Positions 8,264 through 14,075 are shown, numbered from the stretch's first letter. The stretch is 15,283 nucleotides of DNA from Anaerolineae bacterium (GCA_027036755.1 JALWDV010000156.1:1-15283); one strand, 5' to 3'. Translations and numbers: made by a program. The notes: generated by a model from the letters alone, not told the origin.

Positions 8264-8418
8264 GTAACTGCTAACGCACTCGACTTTAAGCCTCAAAAGG
8301 CCACGAAGGCTCGAAGTTTTTCGAAGACACGAAGGGAAAAATAAAGAAAACAACTTCGTGCCTTCATTATCCTTCGTGTCTTCGTGGCAAAAAGCGGTGA
8401 TGAGACCTCAGCAGTTAC
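8264..8418. mobile_element. Miniature inverted-repeat element I, between grpE and dnaK
   Basis: The ends are GTAACTGCTAACGCA on the left and, read inward from the right, GTAACTGCTGAGGTC. Perfect 8-base copies of GAATGGTT lie directly outside both ends (8256-8263 and 8419-8426), as expected of a transposition target duplication. The 155-base body is a long imperfect palindrome built of CACGAAG-type units. It has no coding capacity. Its end types are swapped relative to the elements at 10510-10683 and 12881-13022, so it sits in the opposite orientation. It lies inside the probable grpE-dnaK transcript. Confidence 0.88.
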
Positions 8419-8484
8419 GAATGGTTTGAAATTGGGTGCTGCTTTCGTTACGAAGAAATCGCTGGCAGGGTTTCATGGAGTCGT

Positions 8485-8625
8485 CTGGCCGTCCGACCGC
8501 GCGACCATCCGACCAAACGACCACCCGACCAAACGACCACCCGACCAAACGACCACCCGACCGTGCGACCAGACGACCGCGCGACCAGACGACCGTGCAA
8601 CCAAACGACCGCGCGACCGCCCGAC
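8485..8625 (-). repeat. Octamer array GGTCGNNN abutting the grpE stop codon
   Basis: Read on the minus strand, at least 16 consecutive 8-base units begin with GGTCG (one reads GGTTG) and end in a variable triplet. The triplets include TTT, GGT, TCT, CGC, CAC, GAT and GGC. On the plus strand the frame is clear from 8493 to 8625, with a weaker unit at 8485-8492. The array starts at the grpE stop codon and fills the first third of the grpE-dnaK gap. It lacks CRISPR-like spacers. Confidence 0.9.
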
Positions 8626-9362
8626 TACTGAGCCACGCTGACCAGACTGGCCCGCACCACCTTGTCCTTCAGCTTGTAGCCCTTGCGCAGCTCCTGCACG
8701 ATCTCGCCGCTGGGCGTCTCGTCGCTGGGAACCATGGTCACGGCCTCGTGCACGTTGGGGTCGAACTCGCCCGACGCGTCGATGGCGGTCAGGCCCTGGT
8801 TTTCCAGAATCTTTTGCAGCTTGCGGTAGATGAGATCGAAGCCCTTGATCCAGGCTTCGTGCTGCTTCCGATCCTCCTCGGGGATGGCCTCGAAGGCCCG
8901 CTCGAAATCGTCCAGCACCGGCAGCAGCTCCAGAATCAGGCGCTCGTTGGCCAGGGCGATGCGGTCGGCCACCTCTCGCTCCTTGCGGCGGCGGAAGTTC
9001 TGCAACTCGGCCTGGGCCCGCAGCGCGTGATCTCGGGCCTCGTCCGCAGCCTTGCGCAGCTCCTTGATCTCGTCGACCAGCGCCGACATCTCCGGGCCGA
9101 TCTCGGGCGCGGCATCCTTCGCCTCCGCCGCGGCCTGCTCCGCCTGCTCTGCGGCCGCTACGCCGTCATCAAGCTTCGCTTCCGTCTCGCCAGCGGCCTC
9201 GGCTGCGGCTTCCTCTTCGCCGATGTCCGAGGTCTCGATCTCGGCTTCTTGTTGCATTTCGATGTTTTCTTCTTCGGATATGATTTCGCCCTCCACGACT
9301 TCGGGCGTATCAGGTTGTTCTGGGGATTGCTGTTCTGGGGTGATGGCGTCTTTTTCGTTCAT
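8625..9362 (-). CDS. grpE: Nucleotide exchange factor GrpE
   Basis: GrpE promotes ADP release from DnaK and acts as a dimeric co-chaperone in the cytoplasm. The product has 245 residues, longer than the roughly 200 of E. coli, because the first 90 or so residues are a low-complexity Glu/Ala-rich extension. The coiled-coil stalk follows (about residues 95-135, ending AELQNFRRRKEREVAD). The beta-domain carries the typical segments FDPNVHEAV and GEIVQELRKGYKLKDKVVR. The stop is TAG on the minus strand. No strong Shine-Dalgarno precedes ATG 9362. It is first in the grpE-dnaK order, and the 398-base gap to dnaK is wide for an operon and is filled with repeats. Heat-shock control is expected of the family, but no operator was recognised. 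Confidence 0.96.
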   Translation of the reverse strand: MNEKDAITPEQQSPEQPDTPEVVEGEIISEEENIEMQQEAEIETSDIGEEEAAAEAAGETEAKLDDGVAAAEQAEQAAAEAKDAAPEIGPEMSALVDEIKELRKAADEARDHALRAQAELQNFRRRKEREVADRIALANERLILELLPVLDDFERAFEAIPEEDRKQHEAWIKGFDLIYRKLQKILENQGLTAIDASGEFDPNVHEAVTMVPSDETPSGEIVQELRKGYKLKDKVVRASLVSVAQ

Positions 9363-9432
9363 AATTTGTTGGCGTTTCGATGTTTGTGTTTGAGATGGGG
9401 GTGGGATGTTTTCAACTCACCTATGGATGCAC

Positions 9433-9567
9433 TGTAAAAAGGTTTTTCAACACGGAGACACGGAGGACGCAGAGAAAAAATAAGGGGGTTCACGGAAAAA
9501 ATCCTCTCCAAACCTTATCTTTTTCCTTCGCGCCTTCGTTTCTTCGTGTCTTCGTGGCCTTTTTTCA
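9433..9567. repeat. CACGAAG-type palindromic repeat upstream of grpE
   Basis: TGTAAAAAGG (9433-9442) and CCTTTTTTCA (9558-9567) are near-inverted ends. They enclose CACGGAG/ACACGGAGG units on the left that pair with TTCGTGTCTTCGTGG units on the right. The core resembles those of elements 8264-8418 and 12881-13022, but the ends do not match that family and no clear target duplication is visible. It lies 70 bases upstream of the grpE start codon. Confidence 0.55.
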
Positions 9568-9664
9568 GGAAAGCCACCTATTATCGGATGATTTTACAAG
9601 GGGATTGGTTTCATCGTAAATCTGGGGGGATAGCTAAAGTAGTTACCCCCAATCCTCATCTTTT

Positions 9665-9792
9665 GCCACGAAGGCGCGACGGAAACGGAGACACGAAGTC
9701 ATTCAAAAAAGTTTTATCCGTGTTCCCTCCTATCCGTCGAGTGAACATGGCTACGTCAGTAGTTACGCTTCTTTTTCCTTTGTGTCTTGGCG
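9665..9792. repeat. Decayed CACGAAG-type palindromic repeat
   Basis: GCCACGAAGGCG at the left end pairs imperfectly with CCTTTGTGTCTTGGCG at the right. The interior carries the end motif AGTAGTTAC at 9758-9766, and the same motif also occurs just outside at 9638-9646. Both resemble right ends of the GTAACT miniature elements, but no matching left ends or target duplications were found. The region is probably a remnant of nested insertions. Confidence 0.45.
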
Positions 9793-10067
9793 ACTTAGTG
9801 ATCGTCTAAAAATTACTTCCCTTTTTCCGAGGTTTTCGCGTCTGCGAGAGAAGGCCCCCCCCTCGCTCCCCCCCGCAAGCGGGAGGGATGACCTCTCCGC
9901 CTGCAAAAAAAACTTTGCAAACCAGCGGCTCCCTCCCCTGCAAAGGAGCGAAGCGACTAGCGGGGGAGGGCCGGGGTGGGGGCGAAGCTCTGGCGGCCTG
10001 GTCGGAAAAGGGAACTAATTTCTGGACGTGTACTTAGTGAACGTCCAGAAATAACTTCCCCTTTTCG
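9793..10067. repeat. Composite palindromic repeat with one direct and one inverted terminal copy
   Basis: A 34-base motif beginning ACTTAGTGATCG (9793-9826) recurs directly at 10032-10065 as ACTTAGTGAACG and continues into the same A/T-then-C-rich tail. Part of it also appears inverted at 10003-10028, so 10003-10028 and 10042-10067 form a large hairpin. The interior (about 9855-9990) is a G/C-rich palindromic region with runs of C on the left and a GGGGGAGGG-type run on the right. No gene is supported here. Confidence 0.6.
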
Positions 10068-10096
10068 TTGCGGCACCGGCCGAGTAATGAATGTTC

Positions 10097-10281
10097 ACAA
10101 ATTAAATCAGCAATAGTGGCGTTTGCTACGTCCGCCCGGCGATGAAGTCGCCGGGCTACAAAACAGCGCCGGATAAATCCGGCTAAGCCCCGCAGGGGCG
10201 CTGTTTCTAGCCGGGGGGCTTCATCCTCCGGCGTTGACGGCGGGCGCGAAGCGCCCCAAGCCTATGACAGGATTATTTTGT
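10097..10281 (+). repeat. Dispersed palindromic repeat, copy C (apparently full length)
   Basis: The two arms (about 10129-10170 and 10198-10240) are reverse complements of each other, so the whole unit is a large palindrome. Component hairpins include 10135-10142 with 10148-10155. The right arm and tail match copies A and B. The outer ends are A/T-rich and inversely related (ACAAATTAAATC on the left, ACAAAATAATCC read inward from the right). They are flanked by GAATGTTC (10089-10096) and CAATGTTC (10282-10289), a possible 8-base target duplication with one mismatch. The repeat ends 40 bases before the tRNA promoter. Confidence 0.75.
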
Positions 10282-10320
10282 CAATGTTCATAAAAGGCCC
10301 TGCCCCGCCTGCGCGGAAAC

Positions 10321-10349
10321 TTGACACCGCAAGGCTCTTTCGTTATACT
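10321..10349 (+). promoter_or_regulatory. Sigma-70-type promoter of the tRNA-Pro gene
   Basis: A perfect TTGACA (10321-10326), a 17-base spacer and TATACT (10344-10349, five of six) lie just ahead of the tRNA. The start would be near 10356, a few bases before the mature 5' end at 10362. Confidence 0.88.
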
Positions 10350-10361
10350 TGCTCCTGTTGT

Positions 10362-10435
10362 CGGGGCGTAGCGCAGCTCGGTAGCGCGCTTGAATGGGGT
10401 TCAAGAGGTCGGGCGTTCGAATCGCCCCGCCCCGA
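10362..10435 (+). tRNA. tRNA-Pro (anticodon GGG)
   Basis: The cloverleaf is complete. Acceptor 10362-10368 pairs with 10428-10434, the D stem GCGC is at 10371-10374 and 10384-10387, and the anticodon stem is at 10389-10393 and 10401-10405. The T stem GGGCG/CGCCC encloses TTCGAAT. The anticodon loop ATGGGGT gives GGG at 10396-10398, which reads CCC and CCU proline codons. The discriminator base is A at 10435. The 3' CCA is not encoded (CTG follows) and must be added by the CCA-adding enzyme. The gene has its own promoter and terminator. Confidence 0.97.
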
Positions 10436-10439
10436 CTGC

Positions 10440-10473
10440 GAGGGCCGATGGGAGACCGTCGGCCCTCCTTTTT
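10440..10473 (+). terminator. Intrinsic terminator after tRNA-Pro
   Basis: A 12-base stem (10440-10451 with 10456-10467, one U-G pair) is capped by the GNRA-type loop GAGA and followed by a T run at 10469-10473. Confidence 0.93.
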
Positions 10474-10509
10474 GGCATTTCTCGCCAGCCATCAAATCCC
10501 TTATCCTTT

Positions 10510-10683
10510 GTAACTGCTAAGGTCGTTTTCGTTTGAACTAACCTGACAGGTTCCTTCGGCAGCGATTCAGCGCCTTACATGCTTCGTTGTTGGCTGAAAG
10601 CCACACATCCTACCGTCAAGGTTACGAGAACCTGTCAGGTTTGAGTGGGAAAAGACAACCAACTGGCATACGTTAGCAGTTAC
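10510..10683. mobile_element. Miniature inverted-repeat element III, upstream of the histidine kinase gene
   Basis: The left end is GTAACTGCTAAGGTC, and the right end read inward is GTAACTGCTAACGTA. The flanks TATCCTTT (10502-10509) and CATCCTTT (10684-10691) form an 8-base target duplication with one mismatch. The 174-base body has no gene. Its inner arms hold AACCTGACAGGTT-type palindromes, which are unrelated to the CACGAAG cores of the other family members. It ends 30 bases before the kinase start codon, so it may have displaced or supplied promoter sequence. Confidence 0.85.
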
Positions 10684-10713
10684 CATCCTTTTCTGTGATC
10701 AAAGAAGATCTTT

Positions 10714-12234
10714 GTGGAAAGTCAGTATTTCGATCTGGACGAAGCTATCTGGGAGGAGCGTCTCGCCTCTCTCTCGGAGGGGGAGCGCGAGTTGTTGGAG
10801 CGGGTGCGAAAGAGTTTGCCCATCGCCGCCGATGTCGCCAGGTCCGACATTTTTCTGTTTTTTCCTGCCGGGGATCGCTTTTGCATCGCCATTCACGCCC
10901 GATCGCACGCCATGGCAACCCTCTATGAGACGCCTCAGGCCGGGCGCTGTATCACCCGGGAGGAGCGACCCTGGCTGTGGCAAGCCGCAACCAAGGGCTC
11001 CTATGATCATCGGGTGCTGAAAGAGATTCCCGATGTGCGCACCGAGGTGCAGCAGCAGGTCTGGCCGGTGTTGAATGAGGCTGGCGATGTGATAGCAGCG
11101 GTGGGGGTCTGCACCAACGCGGTGGAGCAGGCCCGGCACAAACGCCGCTCACGGTCTTTTCGGCGGGCTTTGGCTCATTTTTTTTACATGCTGGCTCAGG
11201 GGGAGTTTCGAGGATGTGAGAACCTGCCGCCTTTCACCGATCGCAGCGGCATTATTTTCGTGGACGGACTGAGGCGCTATCGCTATTTGAGCGGCATCGC
11301 CGCCAACGTCTATCGCCGCATGGGCTATCTGGATGATCTGCGTTTGCGCACGCTGAACGAGGTGGCCGCGGGAGATCATGAGTTGGTGCGTCGGGCCTGG
11401 GGGGAGCGGACGTGCATTTTCTCGGAAAGCATGGTGCGCGAGCGCATTCTGCAGCGCAGCGTGATTCCCCTCTTCGGACCCTCCGATCATCTCACTTTTT
11501 GGGAAAGCGTGCGGTGGGGGCAGAAGTCGGGTGACCGGTATGGCGCATTGCTGTTGGTCAACGATGTCACCGAGGAGCGAGAGCGGGATCAGGAGCTGAA
11601 GGTGAAATCGGCGATGATCAAAGAGGTGCATCATCGTCTCAAGAACAACCTGCAATTGCTCATTTCGGTGATGAGGATGCAGGCGCGGCGGGCGCAAACC
11701 GAGGAGGCCCGCCAGCTTCTGAAGGAGGCCATGAACCGGCTCCTCAGCATGTCCGTCATCCACGAATCCCTTTCCTACAGCGAAGGCGACACCCTGAATC
11801 TGAAGGATGTGATCTCGCAGATCGTGCCTCAGACCCAGATGGGCCTGGTGGGGCCGCATCGGCGCATCCGCATCAGCGTGATGGAGGCGAATGACGTCAT
11901 TCTTCCCACCAACAAGGTGACGACCTGCGCCCTGGTTTTCAACGAACTGTTGCTCAACGCGGTCAAGCACGGCTTTGGCGAACAGCAATCGGGGGAGATT
12001 CGCATCTATCTTTACGACCGGAGCGATCTGGTCGAGCTCATCATGGATGACACCGGCCAGGGATTGCCAGAAAACTTCTCCCCCGAGACAAACGCCAGCA
12101 TCGGTCTTGACATTATTCGCACCTTGGTGCAGGATGATCTAAAAGGAAACATTACATTCACCACTCGATCAGAAGGAGGCGCCCGGGCGAGATTGATCTT
12201 TCCCAGGGACGCCGCCAGAGGCAAGGAACAATGA
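10714..12234 (+). CDS. Cytosolic sensor histidine kinase, HisKA_2 family, PdtaS-like
   Basis: This protein probably autophosphorylates on histidine and passes the phosphate to the ANTAR regulator encoded next. The 506 residues contain no membrane helix. The N-terminal region (about 1-150) resembles the GAF-like histidine kinase N-terminal domain of mycobacterial PdtaS. A PAS-like region spans about 165-285. The H-box EVHHRLKNNLQLL has a His306/His307 pair typical of HisKA_2. The ATPase domain shows the N-box NELLLNAVKH (from Asn410), the G1 box DDTGQGLP (Asp445-446) and the G2 region SIGLDIIRTLV near 462. The start is GTG at 10714 with a weak AAAGAAG six bases upstream. The stop overlaps the next start (ATGA). 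The signal sensed is not evident. The pdtaS name is by resemblance, so the symbol is left blank. Confidence 0.9.
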   Translation: MESQYFDLDEAIWEERLASLSEGERELLERVRKSLPIAADVARSDIFLFFPAGDRFCIAIHARSHAMATLYETPQAGRCITREERPWLWQAATKGSYDHRVLKEIPDVRTEVQQQVWPVLNEAGDVIAAVGVCTNAVEQARHKRRSRSFRRALAHFFYMLAQGEFRGCENLPPFTDRSGIIFVDGLRRYRYLSGIAANVYRRMGYLDDLRLRTLNEVAAGDHELVRRAWGERTCIFSESMVRERILQRSVIPLFGPSDHLTFWESVRWGQKSGDRYGALLLVNDVTEERERDQELKVKSAMIKEVHHRLKNNLQLLISVMRMQARRAQTEEARQLLKEAMNRLLSMSVIHESLSYSEGDTLNLKDVISQIVPQTQMGLVGPHRRIRISVMEANDVILPTNKVTTCALVFNELLLNAVKHGFGEQQSGEIRIYLYDRSDLVELIMDDTGQGLPENFSPETNASIGLDIIRTLVQDDLKGNITFTTRSEGGARARLIFPRDAARGKEQ

Positions 12235-12836
12235 CATCATCACAACGAACGCGAATTATCATTGCCGACGATGAATCCCTGATTCGCCGCGATCTGCGAG
12301 AGATGCTCACCGATCAGGGCTACCTGATCATTGGCGAAGCCAGCGATGGCCGCACAGCCGTGGAGATGGCCCGCAAGCTGAAGCCCGACCTGGTCATCAT
12401 GGACATTCGCTTCGAGGGCGATGACTTCGATGGCATCGACGCCGCCCGGGTTCTCACCGAGGAGGACATCGCGCCCGTGCTGCTGCTGAGCGCTTACAGC
12501 CAGCGCGATCTGGTGGAGCGGGCCAAAGAGGCGGGCGTGGTCGGCTATCTGGTCAAGCCTTTCTCCGAAGCGGATCTGGCGCCCGCCATCGAGACGGCGC
12601 TGGAGCGATTCCACGAGTTTCGGGCCATCAAGAAAGAGGCGAAGGATTTGCGCCGCACCCTGGAGACCCGAAAATCGGTGGATCGGGCCAAGGGACTGCT
12701 GATGGACAAAGAGGGCATGAGCGAAGCCGAGGCCTTCCGACGCATCCAGAAGCTCTCGATGGATTCCCGCAAGCCCATGCGCGTGGTGGCCGAGGCCATC
12801 ATCCTGGCTCACCAGATCCGCGAGATGGAAGACTAA
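12231..12836 (+). CDS. ANTAR-domain response regulator, PdtaR-like
   Basis: This 201-residue regulator joins a receiver domain (about 8-125) to an ANTAR RNA-binding domain (about 132-195). The receiver has acidic residues Asp13-Asp14, the phosphoacceptor Asp58 in LVIMDIRF, Ser86 and Lys108 in YLVKPF. The ANTAR part carries TRKSVDRAKGLLMDKEGMSEAEAFRRI-like features: the RAKGLLM helix, then EAEAFRRIQKLSMD. ANTAR proteins bind paired hexaloop RNA hairpins and prevent transcription termination, so the output is probably post-initiation control. The FEGDDFDG loop after Asp58 is two residues longer than the mycobacterial MPRRDG form. The start overlaps the kinase stop by four bases, and AAGGA lies just upstream at 12223-12227. 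Pairing with the upstream kinase is very likely from this layout. Confidence 0.93.
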   Translation: MTSSQRTRIIIADDESLIRRDLREMLTDQGYLIIGEASDGRTAVEMARKLKPDLVIMDIRFEGDDFDGIDAARVLTEEDIAPVLLLSAYSQRDLVERAKEAGVVGYLVKPFSEADLAPAIETALERFHEFRAIKKEAKDLRRTLETRKSVDRAKGLLMDKEGMSEAEAFRRIQKLSMDSRKPMRVVAEAIILAHQIREMED

Positions 12837-12880
12837 CCGCGTCTGTGTGATCGCCGGCAGAACAGCTCTCCACCAAAATC

Positions 12881-13022
12881 GTAACTACTAAGGTCGTCAC
12901 CCGAAAACCACTAAGAACACTAAGACACAAAGGCACAAAGGGGAATTTATACATTTTTTCTTCGTGTTCTTAGTGCCTTTGTGCCCTTTGTGGTTAGTTA
13001 ACCGGGGTGCGTTAGCAGTTAC
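12881..13022. mobile_element. Miniature inverted-repeat element IV, between the ANTAR regulator and the zinc-ribbon gene
   Basis: The left end is GTAACTACTAAGGTC, and the right end read inward is GTAACTGCTAACGCA. Perfect copies of CCAAAATC lie directly outside both ends (12873-12880 and 13023-13030). The 142-base body is a palindrome of ACACTAAG and CACAAAGG units and has no gene. Removing the element and one target copy would leave a gap of only 79 bases between the flanking genes. Confidence 0.9.
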
Positions 13023-13065
13023 CCAAAATCGCTGATTCCACTCCCGCTCCCTTCGTGCAGGACTT

Positions 13066-13761
13066 ATGCAGTCTATCAAATTACTGGCGTCATTACAGGC
13101 AATTGATCTCGAACTGGATGCAGACAGGCGGCGATACGCCGAGAACAAGCAGGCCATGCAGCCTTCGCCCGAGTTGCAGCAACAGGCCAAGCGGATGAAG
13201 CAGGCCGAAGCGCAAGTGGCGAAATGGCGCAAGGAGCGACGTCTGCGAGATGAAAAAGCGGCTGAGCACGCGGCCAAGATAGCGTCATTGGAGAAAAAGC
13301 TGTATGGCGGGAGGATCAAGGACGCCCGGGAGCAGGTGGCCATGCAGCAGAATGTCGAGGCGCTGAAACGTCATCAGGAGACGCTGGAGGAGGCCGCGCT
13401 GGAGGCGATGCTGGAGCAGGAGGAGGCGGAGCGGGTTATGAACGAAGTCCGAGAGACCTTCGAAGCCATGAAACGGGCCTGGCTTGAGCGCAAAAGCGCG
13501 CTGGAAAAGGAGCAGGAGGCCATCGTTCGGCACGCCCGTCAGTTGAAAGCCAGGCGCGAGCAGGTGGCGGCGACATTGCCGGCGGAAGATGTGCGGCGTT
13601 ATGAAGCCATGCGCAAGAAGTTGGGCGGGCTGGCCCTGGCGAAGCTGGAGGGCAAAAGTTGCAGCGGCTGCGGGGCCTCGCTGCCCACCTCGGTGGTGCA
13701 AAAGGTGCATGAGGGACAATCGGTGAAGTGTCCTATCTGTGGGCGATTGCTTTACGATTGA
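13066..13761 (+). CDS. Coiled-coil protein with C-terminal C4 zinc ribbon (DUF164/CdsZ/Rv2229c type)
   Basis: Residues 1 to about 185 are almost entirely charged helix with heptad character, consistent with a long antiparallel coiled-coil hairpin. The C-terminus is a zinc ribbon with Cys199, Cys202, Cys222 and Cys225 (CSGCG and CPICG). This layout and the 231-residue length match the widespread PF02591 family, which includes mycobacterial Rv2229c and Helicobacter FlgZ/HP0958. The cellular role of non-flagellar members is unsettled, and a scaffold or nucleic-acid-binding role is only inference. ATG 13066 is preceded by a weak, close AGGA. The ribbon probably binds one zinc ion. The stop codon overlaps the -35 box of the next promoter. 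Confidence 0.88.
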   Translation: MQSIKLLASLQAIDLELDADRRRYAENKQAMQPSPELQQQAKRMKQAEAQVAKWRKERRLRDEKAAEHAAKIASLEKKLYGGRIKDAREQVAMQQNVEALKRHQETLEEAALEAMLEQEEAERVMNEVRETFEAMKRAWLERKSALEKEQEAIVRHARQLKARREQVAATLPAEDVRRYEAMRKKLGGLALAKLEGKSCSGCGASLPTSVVQKVHEGQSVKCPICGRLLYD

Positions 13762-13786
13762 CAAAAAGTTTCCATAAGACTATCAT
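13758..13786 (+). promoter_or_regulatory. Promoter for the 89-residue protein and protease, probably leaderless
   Basis: A perfect TTGACA (13758-13763), a 17-base spacer and TATCAT (13781-13786, five of six) precede ATG 13793 by only six bases. The predicted start of transcription therefore falls on or next to the start codon. The -35 box overlaps the stop codon of the preceding gene. Confidence 0.7.
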
Positions 13787-13792
13787 TGGGCC

Positions 13793-14062
13793 ATGCCAGA
13801 ATCCCCCAAGGCTAAATTCCCCTCCGATTTCTGGTCCTGGCTGCAACAACACCCCGACGACGCGGTTCACGCCCTCATTCGCATCACCGCATTTTCGCCC
13901 GAGATCGAGCTGGCGGTGCGGAATGCCGCGTGTCGCGTGCATCGACGCATCCATTTGATCCCCACGCTGGCAGTGGCGTGTCGGAGCGGCGCGCTGATGC
14001 AACTAGCCGCCGAGCCCTGGGTGTTGCGGGTCGAGCCGGATCAGTCTGTGCGCGCACTCTGA
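13793..14062 (+). CDS. Small protein resembling a free-standing subtilisin propeptide (I9-like)
   Basis: The 89-residue product has no signal peptide or membrane helix. Residues 55-89 align without gaps with residues 60-94 of the downstream protease, with 13 identities. These include Pro57/62, Leu71/76, Ala72/77, Pro75/80, Val77/82, Arg79/84, Asp83/88, Val86/91 and the ending Ala-Leu. That protease region is the end of an I9-like propeptide, and the small protein stops exactly where the protease's mature part begins. I9 domains act as folding helpers and tight inhibitors whose C-terminus sits in the active site. A separate inhibitor or chaperone for the neighbouring protease is therefore the best inference. 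The start is ATG 13793, directly after a promoter, with no Shine-Dalgarno; the protease starts 13 bases after its stop. It could also be a decayed propeptide duplicate. Confidence 0.72.
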   Translation: MPESPKAKFPSDFWSWLQQHPDDAVHALIRITAFSPEIELAVRNAACRVHRRIHLIPTLAVACRSGALMQLAAEPWVLRVEPDQSVRAL

Positions 14063-14066
14063 GAGG
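14061..14066 (+). promoter_or_regulatory. Shine-Dalgarno site for the protease gene
   Basis: GAGAGG lies nine bases before ATG 14076 and overlaps the stop codon of the 89-residue protein. This supports coupled translation and the chosen start. Confidence 0.7.
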
Positions 14067-14075
14067 TTCGCCATC

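Noticed and set aside
8227..8300. CIRCE heat-shock operator upstream of dnaK
   Set aside because: The string GCTAACGCACTC looks faintly similar, but it is the end of a miniature element and no 9-base-spaced inverted partner exists.
8485..8625. Octamer array considered as a CRISPR array
   Set aside because: The units are 8 bases with 3 variable bases. There are no 25-40 base repeats with unique spacers and no cas genes.
8384..9437. Plus-strand open frames through the octamer array (Arg/Pro/Thr/Asp repeats)
   Set aside because: They are translations of the 8-base repeat and of grpE antisense sequence, without a ribosome site or a conserved domain.
9380..10018. Small open frames of 78-87 codons in the gene-free stretch
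   Set aside because: They translate palindromic repeats, have no ribosome sites and resemble no family.
10278..10520. 80-codon plus-strand open frame over the tRNA
   Set aside because: It spans the tRNA promoter, the tRNA-Pro gene and its terminator, so the coding potential is coincidental.
13285..13764. 159-codon minus-strand open frame opposite the zinc-ribbon gene
   Set aside because: The plus-strand gene has a clear four-cysteine ribbon and coiled coil, and the opposite frame has no signature.
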